The translations under genes and the position numbers were made by a program. A DNA stretch of 64,000 nucleotides from Sphingobacterium sp. B16(2022). Its GTDB lineage: Bacteria > Bacteroidota > Bacteroidia > Sphingobacteriales > Sphingobacteriaceae. Below, one piece after another: positions 16,989 to 25,942 of this stretch. Location of the stretch: positions 744,001 through 808,000 of the forward strand of contig NZ_JAAUVN010000001.1 in the NCBI RefSeq assembly GCF_012030425.1, in the 5' to 3' direction. Under the pieces are notes generated by a model. The model was not told the DNA's origin, searched no databases, and saw only the letters and a list, made by a program, of their open reading frames with translations. Numbering within the stretch: the stretch's first letter is position 1; each line of letters starts with the position of its first letter.

Positions 16989-19145
16989 TTAATTAATATT
17001 GCAGTAGTTACGCTTTATGTGATCTTTCATCGTATTTACTGTGAGCACAGAAAAACCCAGCTGTTTTTGTTGAGAACGCAATACCTTTTCAATCCACTCA
17101 TCTAGTAATTGTATTCGCATTGAATTATTGAATATTTTATTGCCCAAATTTTGACTAATTGCAATATGAATTTTTAATTCCTCAACGGAATGATCAATAT
17201 TTAATTTATCAAGTTCAGATGAAAGTAGACTAGCTGCACTTTCTCGTTGCTCTCTGCCATTTTTGTTGGAAGTATTTTGATCATGTATCCGGTAATGTGT
17301 CAGATATTCTGGAATATTAGCAGCTTTATATTTTTTTAAGATTTTAAACCAAAGATGGTAATCTTCAGCATGCGGATATTTTTTTGAATACTTGATTTTT
17401 TTCACAATATCTGCACGCATTAAGACTGAGGGATGAGAAAATGGATTTTGGAATAGCATTGCTTGCTGAATTTCCTCATGACTGCAGGGATATTGTTTTA
17501 GTCCCATTAATTGTCCTTTGCTGTTAATCACACGATGATGACTACCTACCAGTGCTAATTCATCATTATTTGAATCCTCAAAGTACTTCACCTGTTTGTA
17601 CAATCGGTTTTGTTGCATGACATCATCCGTGTCGATTCTAGCAACATATTTACCTTTAGCATATTTTATTCCGTAGTTTAAGCTATCAACTATCCCTATA
17701 TTCCGTTTATTATTCAGTACGATGATCCGAGTATCTTTATAACTTTCTAAAATAGTGCTACTATTATCTACAGAGCCATCATTTATGATAATTAGCTCAA
17801 GATTAGTATAGCTCTGGCAAAGTATACTATTGATGCATTCCCGTAGATACTTCTCGCCGTTATAACACGGGAGAATTACACTTACTAGCGGATAATTTGA
17901 ATTGCCATTCAATTTTTTTTGTGTTTCTTGTTCCTCCATCAGTCTTTTATATATTTTGACTGTCTGTTGCCCCATATTACTTACTTCAAGATGTTTCTCA
18001 GCATATTTTTTAGCTTTCCTTGCTCTACTATTAGCTTTATTTTTATTATTTAGTACGCTTAAAATATTTTGCGAAAGTTTGTTTACATCAATATGTACAT
18101 CATTATCGTTTAAGACTAAAGGAGTTCGTAGACCATATTCATCCGGGACTAATTCTTTTAATCCATCCACATCAGCTACAAGCAACGGGAGACTGTGGTG
18201 CATCATTTCTATTGTAGTGTAACTACATTGTTCGATATAAGATGGAACTATACCTAAATCAGCCATTTGATAAAAATCAAACAGTACCGATTTTTCTAAA
18301 GAACCAGTTATCGTTAAATTTGCCCATCGCTGGTTTGCATATTTCAATATCTCGCTGTGGTTTCCATTTCCAGCAATTATTAGTCTAACATTCGGTTTTT
18401 CTTCCAATATTTTATCCAGAGCTTTCACAAGATCAAATACTCCCTTCCTCTGATTCACTACGCCTGCATACAATATAATTTCATCGTCAAGACTAAATCC
18501 GTACTTTTTTCTTAATATTTTCGGATCTTTTAATTCGGGCTTTTCAACTTTAAGTCCATTTTGGACAATACTCATTTGATTTTTAGGAAATTGAAATAAT
18601 TTTTGTAGGGCAGAAGCAGCAAATTTTGTAACACATATTACATGATCTACTGCATTGTATGCTACCCATTCATGTAGCAGAGATTGATCCACATACTTTA
18701 TATCTTCTTTCGAAAGAAGTAAGCCATTTATGTATTTAAATAAAGGATAGTTGTTCGTTATATTATCTCTCCAAGGGATACAATGTTTGGTCAGTATTGT
18801 TTTGCATGTCATTTTTGCTTTAAGTAATTGCGCAAAAGGTGCATGATTGATCCAATTAAAATGAAAAATCGTGTCTTGGTTCGGATCTAACTCTTTGCTA
18901 AAGTATATGGCAAGATTCTCATCCTTTGTGTTATGCTCAGGAATTGCTATATCATGTGGAACATAGTAGTTTATTCCATATTCACCTTGTTCTTTATGAA
19001 TATTTTTGTATTGATCGGCATTAACAAATATAAAGTGCAGACTAATATTTGGATCTTCCACAACATAGTTTGTAAGTTGATCCACATATGTAGTCAATCC
19101 AGTACTATTTCGATTATAGTAGTCAATAATAAATAAATTAAACAT
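16989..19145 (-). CDS. Two-domain glycosyltransferase (GT4 + GT2)
   Basis: 718 aa. Residues ~1-400 form a GT4-type GT-B domain (ILYAGVVNQRKGVFDLVKAL, LIIAGNG, and an E-x7-E-like region around SYTTIEMMHHSLPLLVADVDG). Residues ~410-718 form a GT2 GT-A domain (VSVILPCYNGEKYLRECI, IIINDGSVDNS, and DXD-type ARIDTDDVM). One protein therefore has two sugar-transfer centres, suited to building a di- or oligosaccharide. Its place beside a C39 exporter and Ser/Thr-rich exported proteins suggests protein glycosylation. A truncated relative is at 12453-12855. Confidence 0.88.
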   Translation of the reverse strand: MFNLFIIDYYNRNSTGLTTYVDQLTNYVVEDPNISLHFIFVNADQYKNIHKEQGEYGINYYVPHDIAIPEHNTKDENLAIYFSKELDPNQDTIFHFNWINHAPFAQLLKAKMTCKTILTKHCIPWRDNITNNYPLFKYINGLLLSKEDIKYVDQSLLHEWVAYNAVDHVICVTKFAASALQKLFQFPKNQMSIVQNGLKVEKPELKDPKILRKKYGFSLDDEIILYAGVVNQRKGVFDLVKALDKILEEKPNVRLIIAGNGNHSEILKYANQRWANLTITGSLEKSVLFDFYQMADLGIVPSYIEQCSYTTIEMMHHSLPLLVADVDGLKELVPDEYGLRTPLVLNDNDVHIDVNKLSQNILSVLNNKNKANSRARKAKKYAEKHLEVSNMGQQTVKIYKRLMEEQETQKKLNGNSNYPLVSVILPCYNGEKYLRECINSILCQSYTNLELIIINDGSVDNSSTILESYKDTRIIVLNNKRNIGIVDSLNYGIKYAKGKYVARIDTDDVMQQNRLYKQVKYFEDSNNDELALVGSHHRVINSKGQLMGLKQYPCSHEEIQQAMLFQNPFSHPSVLMRADIVKKIKYSKKYPHAEDYHLWFKILKKYKAANIPEYLTHYRIHDQNTSNKNGREQRESAASLLSSELDKLNIDHSVEELKIHIAISQNLGNKIFNNSMRIQLLDEWIEKVLRSQQKQLGFSVLTVNTMKDHIKRNYCNIN

Positions 19146-19189
19146 AACGATCTCCTGATTAATATGTGATTATGAAAGTTGACATTAAA

Positions 19190-19354
19190 TTATTCTCCAG
19201 AAAAAGTTCTTAGTCTTCTTGGTGTTTTTAATACAATAGTGCCATCACTATTCAGTCGGGCATATATCCTAATTTTTGATTCTATAGGTCTACGATCTAT
19301 AGCAGCTGGAAGCCAATCTATATTATATGATTTTAACAACGCCCTACATTGCGA
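19190..19354 (-). pseudogene. 3' fragment of a TonB-like secreted protein
   Basis: Directly after the stop codon of the 19355-20188 gene, and in the same frame, the sequence reads ALLKSYNIDWLPAAIDRR then KIRIYARLNSDGTIVLK and ends at a TAA at 19190-19192. This repeats the C-terminal TonB-like pattern of the upstream gene (bulky-W-x-P-A...R-I). It is probably the tail left by recombination between two tandem paralogues. Confidence 0.5.
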
Positions 19355-20188
19355 TTATCTATTATAACCACAGGTAAATACTTTTAAAACTCCATTTTGT
19401 ACTTGTGCAAAAATTTCAATATAGCTTTTCACAACTCGACCTCCTAGTATCCTTGGTTGCCATACAGAGCCAGACTGCTGTAGTGAACGAAGTATTTGGT
19501 TGCCTACTTTGTCATTACCCATTAACATTTGCACATTGTTTATATATCCTTTCTGATCAACTATACCTTTAAAAAGATAATGAGTTTCTTTATTTATATT
19601 TCTAATGCCAGGAATATCCTTATTTAAATTTTCTTCTAAGACAGCGTTACCCTTTTTGTAACTAGCCTTGAATCCTTCATAAGGGATACTGGAAAGTTCA
19701 CGTTGAACTTTTGTTCCTTTATGCAACCATTCTGTTAGCATGTATTTTAGACTATCTTTTGTCAGTATTGCAGTTATTGTGTAGTTTATAAGTTCATTTT
19801 TTTTATCATATTTTTCATCAATTATTTTTAAGTCATATATTGGATAATCCGGTATTTTTAAATTGGGATAGTCTCTTTTTAAAAGGAATAAATCACCTGG
19901 AAATTTTAAATAGAAGTAGGATTTTCTATTTTGTCCGGCTTTCTTATTTTCATATTTGAAAAAAAGTTCTATAGGTTCATTTTTGTCGTAGTTAATAATT
20001 AAACTATCTAAATCTTGATTTTTTTCAAAATAATCTGAGTGACAATTATTTAACCCGCTAATAGTCAGCTCTTTTAGTCTGTGAGATTGAGCAATACAAA
20101 AGTTACTACTTAGAAATGTAATGGTAAGTAGTAAAAACAAAAATATTTTCATAAATTTTTGCTCTATATAGTATTTTTGATTATTCAT
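19355..20188 (-). CDS. Secreted TonB-like protein A, putative effector partner
   Basis: 277 aa from ATG 20188, or 265 aa from ATG 20152, which places the signal peptide (IFLFLLLTITFLSSNFCIAQ) at the very start. The C-terminal ~100 residues (HYLFKGIVDQKGYINNVQML, ILRSLQQSGSVWQPRILGGR, SYIEIFAQV) fit a TonB-C-terminal fold. It begins 3 bases after effector A. Position and the matching arrangement at 21604/22478 suggest a dedicated partner, perhaps a periplasmic immunity protein. No energy-transducing N-terminus is present, so ordinary TonB function is unlikely. Confidence 0.6.
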   Translation of the reverse strand: MNNQKYYIEQKFMKIFLFLLLTITFLSSNFCIAQSHRLKELTISGLNNCHSDYFEKNQDLDSLIINYDKNEPIELFFKYENKKAGQNRKSYFYLKFPGDLFLLKRDYPNLKIPDYPIYDLKIIDEKYDKKNELINYTITAILTKDSLKYMLTEWLHKGTKVQRELSSIPYEGFKASYKKGNAVLEENLNKDIPGIRNINKETHYLFKGIVDQKGYINNVQMLMGNDKVGNQILRSLQQSGSVWQPRILGGRVVKSYIEIFAQVQNGVLKVFTCGYNR

Positions 20189-20191
20189 ACA

Positions 20192-21277
20192 TTAAAAATT
20201 ATTTTTGTAATACACAACTTCGTAGGAATAAAGATTTGTATCATCACCAGTTGGGATATGATCTTTTGTAAAAGCAGTGAATGAGACGTTGTCTTGAATA
20301 CTAGCATAATCCGTTTTTTGAGTATAATCACCTATACCATTTACTATTGCTGAATGAGCTATAAATCGCTCTCCTGTAGATTTATCTGTCCACCATATAA
20401 CTGCAACGTTAGCAATAGTACTACCATTTACTTGACTATACAAAGTATTACTGTTAAGCATATTTTCAAATTTCGCAATTTCATTATGAGCGCTATTAAG
20501 CGCATCTGTTATCCAATATTTACCACCTGTAAATGCCAATCCTGAACAATTAGACTTAAAATCATCAGGAATAGTTGATAATTGTGTATTAGTTTTATTA
20601 TCAACGACTTTGTATACCTCAAGGGCGAGTATGTCATTTCCATTTTCACTAACGAGTTTCACTTCTTTAAAATATAATGTATGTCCATTCTCTCCATAAG
20701 TTATTTCAGTAGTTTTATTTGTATATATTGCTTGTTTCCAAGGATCATTCGGTATATTAGGATTAGCAGGTATAGTTGGGCTTCCGCTACCAGGTCCCCA
20801 ATCACCACCAGCACTACCGCTACCAGTGCTGCCATTTCCAGTACTGTAGTTGTATCCGCTTCCATTTTGATTTCCACTACTAAAATGATCATAGCCATGA
20901 CCTGTACTCGTTGATCCAGTGCTGTTTATAATTACTTCGTCCAAATAATAACCTGTACTGCTTAGACCCGTAGACCCGTATCCGCCACTAGATCCACTAC
21001 TGCTGCTACTGGAAGTTGTATAGTTATTTAAGTAAGCATTAAAAGTTGTTTCATTCAATGCTATCTTTGACCCATAAAATAAATCTTGTTCAGATTCAAT
21101 ATTTGCTCCTGTACCAGGATCTGTAAGAAAATCTACTGAGTCCTCAAAAGAATGATTGATTAGTCCAGCATTATTTCCTGAGCTAAACCCGCCCACTACC
21201 TGAACAAGTTCGACATCGGAAACAAGCGCCAGTTCTCTTTCCAATTCTTCAAAAGCAAGCTTTAATTTTTTTTTCAT
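20192..21277 (-). CDS. Effector A: double-glycine leader, Ser/Gly linker, Cys/His domain
   Basis: 361 aa. Residues 1-30 are a charged amphipathic leader ending VELVQVVGG, the expected C39 cleavage site. Residues ~31-85 are acidic. Residues ~86-180 are a linker very rich in Ser, Gly, Thr and Tyr (TTSSSSSSGSSGGYG and related). The C-terminal ~180 residues have Cys244 in SNCSGLAF and His308 in FIAHSAIVNG, the spacing and context of an NlpC/papain-like Cys-His enzyme. The first ~185 codons are nearly identical to effector B while the C-terminus is unrelated. Likely an exported toxin or enzyme; activity unproven. Confidence 0.7.
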   Translation of the reverse strand: MKKKLKLAFEELERELALVSDVELVQVVGGFSSGNNAGLINHSFEDSVDFLTDPGTGANIESEQDLFYGSKIALNETTFNAYLNNYTTSSSSSSGSSGGYGSTGLSSTGYYLDEVIINSTGSTSTGHGYDHFSSGNQNGSGYNYSTGNGSTGSGSAGGDWGPGSGSPTIPANPNIPNDPWKQAIYTNKTTEITYGENGHTLYFKEVKLVSENGNDILALEVYKVVDNKTNTQLSTIPDDFKSNCSGLAFTGGKYWITDALNSAHNEIAKFENMLNSNTLYSQVNGSTIANVAVIWWTDKSTGERFIAHSAIVNGIGDYTQKTDYASIQDNVSFTAFTKDHIPTGDDTNLYSYEVVYYKNNF

Positions 21278-21492
21278 AACTGTTTATAATTGTAAGTAAT
21301 ATTCCATTTAATTTTCAGCATTGAATTACAGAAACCAAGAGTGTTCCCAATAATGAGTCATAATGCCTGACTGCATGAATACTTTATGGTTTCTGATCTC
21401 GTCATATGCATATTCGAATATATCTTTTATCTGGATCTTTGATTGTTCAATATTTTGAAACTTTCTCATCGTAGCTCTCATACGATATGGAC
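20745..21492 (-). repeat. 748-bp direct repeat, copy A
   Basis: Bases 20745-21492 match 23067-23814 without any gap (constant offset 2322) and with only scattered single-base differences. The unit covers the end of the GT32 gene, the intergenic region, and the leader plus linker of the effector. Both ends are sharp: one inside the effector codons after PNDPW, the other inside the GT32 frame after gatatggac. Confidence 0.95.
21326..21492 (-). pseudogene. Duplicated 3' end of the GT32 gene
   Basis: A copy of the last ~56 codons of the glycosyltransferase at 23648-24283, including HKVFMQSGIMTHYWEHSWF and its stop. It has no start and was carried in by the 748-bp duplication. Between it and 21604 about 110 bases show no gene. 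Confidence 0.9.
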
Positions 21493-21603
21493 ATGAATGA
21501 TCTCAAGCTTACTACTTTATGTCTAAATCAAATTTTTTGAAATAGTACGTTAAAAAAGGAAGAATTTTCAAACTATAAGAACTTTTGTTTTCTAAACTAA
21601 TGT

Positions 21604-22464
21604 TTAATAAAATATTGGATCATTAGGGTTTTTATGATAATCTTTAATTTTTAAACGTCTGTAATTTCCTTGTGCTGAAAGTGTAAAAGTTTTATCTGGA
21701 TTGAGTCGAAGATAAATATCAATTAAACTTGTCCTTTGTGTATTACTAATTCTAGGCTTAAAAAGCCATTTTTCATTTCTGTTTTGAAAATCTCTACTGT
21801 CTTTCTTTTGAATAGGTTGACTAGCCTCAAAAGAGTAATATGTTTTCATGAAATAATTATAAAGAAATCTCGATTTTCCATAAATTATTTCGTTATCTCC
21901 GATTTCACCGTTCCTTAAGATAACAGCCTGAATTATTAACACCGAATCTTTAATAACATCTGTACAATCTCTGTAGTTAGTATTAAGAAGATTAATAAAA
22001 TCTAGCTTTTTATGGGGATTTATAACAGCTCCAACTCCTCCAGATTGTAAAAAATCTCTAATAGCTGATTTTTTTGAAGTAATCGTTAAAGTATAATCTT
22101 TTTTATCCGTTGTTTTTAGTATTTCCGATTCTAATTCATCTTGAAAAATAAATTGGTATATCAGTTTATAATCCTGGTTTAACCACAACTGATCCGCTTC
22201 AAAATCTACTTTATAAGTAGTTATATCTTTTGTAATATATGGATTTGAATGTTTTTCCTTTAAAGGTTCATATATGAATAAAGTCGATGGGGCCTTATCT
22301 TCATACTGAAGATATATAGAATCAATATTTTGATAGGTATTAAATATCTCCGCTATCTTTTCATTTTGTGAATTATTTTTAAATACGGATTGTCCATAGT
22401 TCTTTAGAATAGAAGTTCCAAAAATTATAAAAAGTAAAAAAAGTGTTTTTATAAAGCATCTCAT
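21604..22464 (-). CDS. Secreted TonB-like protein B, putative effector partner
   Basis: 286 aa. Signal peptide core FLLFIIFGTSILKNYGQ. The C-terminal part (DSVLIIQAVILRNGEIGDNE, then KWLFKPRISNTQRTSLIDIY) resembles a TonB C-terminal domain. It starts 13 bases after effector B on the same strand, as protein A follows effector A. Outside this fold the two partner proteins are dissimilar, as expected if each matches its own effector's C-terminal domain. Immunity or co-export are both possible. Confidence 0.55.
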   Translation of the reverse strand: MRCFIKTLFLLFIIFGTSILKNYGQSVFKNNSQNEKIAEIFNTYQNIDSIYLQYEDKAPSTLFIYEPLKEKHSNPYITKDITTYKVDFEADQLWLNQDYKLIYQFIFQDELESEILKTTDKKDYTLTITSKKSAIRDFLQSGGVGAVINPHKKLDFINLLNTNYRDCTDVIKDSVLIIQAVILRNGEIGDNEIIYGKSRFLYNYFMKTYYSFEASQPIQKKDSRDFQNRNEKWLFKPRISNTQRTSLIDIYLRLNPDKTFTLSAQGNYRRLKIKDYHKNPNDPIFY

Positions 22465-22477
22465 TATAATTGAAGTT

Positions 22478-23599
22478 TTAAAATTTATAATATTGTTTTA
22501 CGTTATCTTCATATTTAGTTCTATTTCCATCTGTAGCATAGAAATCCTCTAAACTATTAAAAGTTTGCATTTCCGCATTGTCAGTTTTACTCCATATTTG
22601 TCCTGTTGCTGGATTTCTTCGAACTGAATGAGAGAAAACGCCATTATTGTAAAAAGAAATTATAGTAGCATCGGTTTGGTTAGAAGTGTAATTATTATTC
22701 ATCATATCTCTGAATGACTGGTCTTCATGTGATGAATCAATTAGGTCTGGATTATTCGGAATAGGAACAAATGGATCGTGAATCCATAGATTCAACCCTG
22801 TTGCCGAACCATGGCAATTTGATTGATACCTTTCCGGAATGTCAAAATGTTCGATGTTTTGTGCATCAAAATAGCTAGTGACTTTATATGCTAATACATC
22901 CAAGTTGTTTGGCCCTTTTATTATGACTGGTATTAGATTTAATTTTACTTTGTCAAATTTATCTTCAATACTGCCTGTATAATCTATAGAAGTGTTAAAT
23001 TTTCTAGGATCCGAAGGATCTAATAAATATTCTATAACCTTTCCATTAACATCTCGCTCCCATGGGTCATTCGGTATATTAGGATTAGCAGGTATAGTTG
23101 GGCTTCCGCTGCCAGGTCCCCAATCACCACCAGCACTACCGCTACCAGTGCTGCCATTTCCAGTACTGTAGTTGTATCCGCTTCCATTTTGATTCCCACT
23201 ACTAAAATGATCATAGCCATGACCTGTACTAGTTGATCCAGTGCTGTTTATAATTACTTCGTCCAAATAATAACCTGTACTGCTTAGACCAGTAGACCCG
23301 TATCCGCCACTAGATCCACTACTGCTGCTACTGGAAGTTGTATAGTTATTCAAGTAAGCATTAAAAGTTGTTTCATTCAATGCTATCTTTGATCCATAAA
23401 ATAAGTCTTGTTCAGATTCAATATTGGTTCCTGTACCAGGATCTGTAAGAAAATCTACTGAGTCCTCAAAAGAATGATTGATTAGTCCAGCATTATTTCC
23501 TGAGCTAAATCCGCCCACTACCTGAACAAGTTCGACATCGGAAACAAGCGCCAGTTCTCTTTCCAATTCTTCAAAAGCAAGCTTTAATTTTTTTTTCAT
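22478..23599 (-). CDS. Effector B: double-glycine leader, Ser/Gly linker, different Cys/His domain
   Basis: 373 aa. Leader (VELVQVVGG) and linker are the same as in effector A up to NIPNDPW. Beyond that the C-terminal ~190 residues differ. Cys262 and His263 occur in SNCHGSATG and His324 in FSHSVRRN, again a Cys...His pair compatible with an NlpC/papain-like fold. Neighbours: GT32 gene upstream, TonB-like partner 13 bases downstream. Exported by the C39 exporter at 14752 in all likelihood; target unknown. Confidence 0.7.
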   Translation of the reverse strand: MKKKLKLAFEELERELALVSDVELVQVVGGFSSGNNAGLINHSFEDSVDFLTDPGTGTNIESEQDLFYGSKIALNETTFNAYLNNYTTSSSSSSGSSGGYGSTGLSSTGYYLDEVIINSTGSTSTGHGYDHFSSGNQNGSGYNYSTGNGSTGSGSAGGDWGPGSGSPTIPANPNIPNDPWERDVNGKVIEYLLDPSDPRKFNTSIDYTGSIEDKFDKVKLNLIPVIIKGPNNLDVLAYKVTSYFDAQNIEHFDIPERYQSNCHGSATGLNLWIHDPFVPIPNNPDLIDSSHEDQSFRDMMNNNYTSNQTDATIISFYNNGVFSHSVRRNPATGQIWSKTDNAEMQTFNSLEDFYATDGNRTKYEDNVKQYYKF

Positions 23600-23814
23600 A
23601 ACTGTTTATAATTGTAAGTAATATTCCATTTAATTTTCAGCATTGAATTACAGAAACCAAGAGTGTTCCCAATAATGAGTCATAATGCCTGACTGCATGA
23701 ATACTTTATGGTTTCTGATCTCGTCATATGCATATTCGAATATGTCTTTTACCTGGATCTTTGATTGTTCAATATTTTGAAACTTTCTCATCGTAGCTCT
23801 CATACGATATGGAC
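23067..23814 (-). repeat. 748-bp direct repeat, copy B
   Basis: Partner of the repeat at 20745-21492. This copy lies in an intact GT32 gene and is therefore the likely donor. Confidence 0.95.
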
Positions 23815-24283
23815 CCGAATAATTTGGTGTTGCCATTAAATCACGCTCATCTTTTATATAAGTAGTTATGATGTCTTTAACAATTGTATACAAATATGTA
23901 TTGTTTGCTAGAGCTGAAAAATGTTCAGATGCCAATGTTTCATTGAGCGGGTCGATGACTACATAACCCTTTTGTTCCTTATCAGCTAGGGAAAGAAAAT
24001 CTTCTGCATTATTAAGACTGATGTCCCAGTCAACATAGTACCCACCATAATGATATATCACCAGATAGCGAGCAATATCCGCAGCTTCTGCATGATTTCT
24101 GGCATTCTGAAATGCATCTAAGGCAAATTCATATTTGTCTTTTATAAATTTTGCTAAACTATCGTCGTCCCAGTACACAATCTTAAAACCATGGCTAATT
24201 GTAGCTTTCCACGATTCAAGACACATTTTAACGAGTTCAGAAGGTTTTTTACCTACTATCTGATGAATAATTTTAGGAACCAT
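23648..24283 (-). CDS. GT32-type glycosyltransferase
   Basis: 211 aa. Starts MVPKIIHQIVG, the classic opening of sugar-binding DXD/OCH1-like GT32 enzymes (IPKIIHQ.W), followed by AEAADIARYLVIYHYGGYYV and the catalytic DXD in YYVDWDISL. It transfers a sugar from a nucleotide donor, in the cytoplasm as it has no signal or membrane segment. It lies 3 bases after the next glycosyltransferase and 48 bases before effector B, which supports modification of the effector before export. Confidence 0.85.
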   Translation of the reverse strand: MVPKIIHQIVGKKPSELVKMCLESWKATISHGFKIVYWDDDSLAKFIKDKYEFALDAFQNARNHAEAADIARYLVIYHYGGYYVDWDISLNNAEDFLSLADKEQKGYVVIDPLNETLASEHFSALANNTYLYTIVKDIITTYIKDERDLMATPNYSGPYRMRATMRKFQNIEQSKIQVKDIFEYAYDEIRNHKVFMQSGIMTHYWEHSWFL

Positions 24284-24286
24284 ATT

Positions 24287-25408
24287 TTAGACTTCAATTG
24301 ATTGTGTTGAGTTTTGTAAATTACGTTTATGAATGAAGTGTATATATTCATAAAATTTAAAATATGTATCGCTTTCCCTCCAGATCTTCAAATAAGCTAA
24401 GCATTTCTTTTCTAGGTTTTTAATATCTGTTGAGGCCTCCTCATAAATAACATTTCCTCCAAAATCTACTGTCATCATTCCGTTGACTTTCTTTAAATAG
24501 ACTTCTTTTAAACTGTTGTCATTAGGAAACGATTTTATTGCTTCCCAACCTCTTTCGTGCAATAATGTGATATCCCATTTTAGCAGATTTCTGTGAAGGA
24601 AAGCCACTGCATTTTTATCATCATATTGAATCATGGTATTACCATTAAAAGAATCATTTAACCATGTACCACAATTTGAAGGAGATTTCTCTATCATAAA
24701 ATAAACTGTTTTTAAAGCTGACCAAGCAAATTTGAATGTATCCTTATCCCCATATAGAAATTTATAATAATATTCACCCAGTTGATTAAAATGCATACAT
24801 AAGTTTAGTTCCTTCCAACAAGTTTCCTTGTTTATTAGTATTTGTCCGCTTTCTTGCTCAGGTAAATGGTACGCATCAGATCCTGTGATTTCCCATATTG
24901 GATTATTACTGTCTGTGAACCAGTAATCTGGCCAGAATGTTGTACCCGTTCGCAGATAACCTTCCATGTTAAATAATTCAGTTGGATTACTAAAGCAAAT
25001 ATTATCAGCATCCAAATACAGTATTTCTTTAAATTGACTATTTAATATTGCTAGTGGTTTTAAGTGAAATCCAGGTTTATGAACATTACAAACTTCTCTG
25101 AAATTTCGGAATTGCACATTTAACTCATTGAAATATTTTATTACGTCCTGTGAGATCTCATTTCCAAGATACCAAACTTCAACGGGTAGTATACATCCTG
25201 ACTCTCTCAGTATATTTATTGATATCCATAAACATGATACATAGGTAATCCCTCCAGCTGTGTACACAATACCTTTGCCGTCGAATTTATCTATTGGATA
25301 TGTTGGTATAATTTTGACATGTTCTTTCCACTCATTGGCCAAAAGCTCAATACTTGATTGTGAGATTTTAAAATCAACTAATCGAATTCTATTTTTCGTA
25401 AATCCCAT
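24287..25408 (-). CDS. MNN1-like putative mannosyltransferase/GT-A glycosyltransferase
   Basis: 373 aa. GIVYTAGGITYVSCLWISI, PVEVWYLGNE, then KPLAILNSQFKEILYLDADN with the DXD motif, and FWPDYW match the putative alpha-1,3-mannosyltransferase (MNN1/PF11051-type) family. Sugar and acceptor are unknown. It is the first gene of the long minus-strand locus that ends with the HlyD protein at 13415. With GT32 and the GT4-GT2 fusion it makes a set of three enzymes with four predicted transfer centres. Confidence 0.75.
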   Translation of the reverse strand: MGFTKNRIRLVDFKISQSSIELLANEWKEHVKIIPTYPIDKFDGKGIVYTAGGITYVSCLWISINILRESGCILPVEVWYLGNEISQDVIKYFNELNVQFRNFREVCNVHKPGFHLKPLAILNSQFKEILYLDADNICFSNPTELFNMEGYLRTGTTFWPDYWFTDSNNPIWEITGSDAYHLPEQESGQILINKETCWKELNLCMHFNQLGEYYYKFLYGDKDTFKFAWSALKTVYFMIEKSPSNCGTWLNDSFNGNTMIQYDDKNAVAFLHRNLLKWDITLLHERGWEAIKSFPNDNSLKEVYLKKVNGMMTVDFGGNVIYEEASTDIKNLEKKCLAYLKIWRESDTYFKFYEYIHFIHKRNLQNSTQSIEV

Positions 25409-25942
25409 TTAAATATTTATACTTATAAATTGGTTATAATCGATATACTACTACAGTTTAGACACAAACTACATTATTATAAAACTTCTTTTTCTTTAAA
25501 ATTTTAAATATTACTTATTGTTGATCTTTAAACTACAAGAACTAGGTTATATTGGTGTTTTGTTTTCTTTATTTATCAATTATACATGGAATTATCGTAA
25601 ATGAAAAATATTTTATTATTCATTAACAATTCATTAACAACTTTTAGGATTTAGGACCATTGCTTCTTCAAGAAATATTGAGATAAAAGGAGTGCGACTA
25701 TTACTTAAACTATAGTGTAAGTCCAAATGATTCGACATCTCGAAAAATCGTATCGACCCAAGAACCAATACTTACCTAGCACAAGGAGATATCCCATCAG
25801 TAGCGAACTTCTCTTGTTATCAGGCGAATTACAATAAAAAGCCGTATCTTACTCTAATTAAAAATCTAAAAAAAGCAATTTAATACTGGTATCATTTTTT
25901 TTGAGTGCTTTTAAAATGCCAGAAAATCAATAACTTTGCGCT
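25409..25942 (+). other. 534-bp gap between divergent units
   Basis: This holds the upstream region of the minus-strand effector locus. A plus-strand frame at about 25748-25880 reads RIDPRTNTYLAQGDIP and ends with a stop near 25881; it may be a gene remnant but has no start and no recognised family. Nothing else is seen. Confidence 0.3.

Noticed and set aside
19179..19367. 62-codon plus-strand frame
   Set aside because: The opposite strand reads as a TonB-like protein tail, a better explanation.
20900..23350. CRISPR-like array from the repeated Ser/Gly linker DNA
   Set aside because: The short repeats are codon-level Ser/Gly/Thr repetition and one large duplication; there are no regular spacers.
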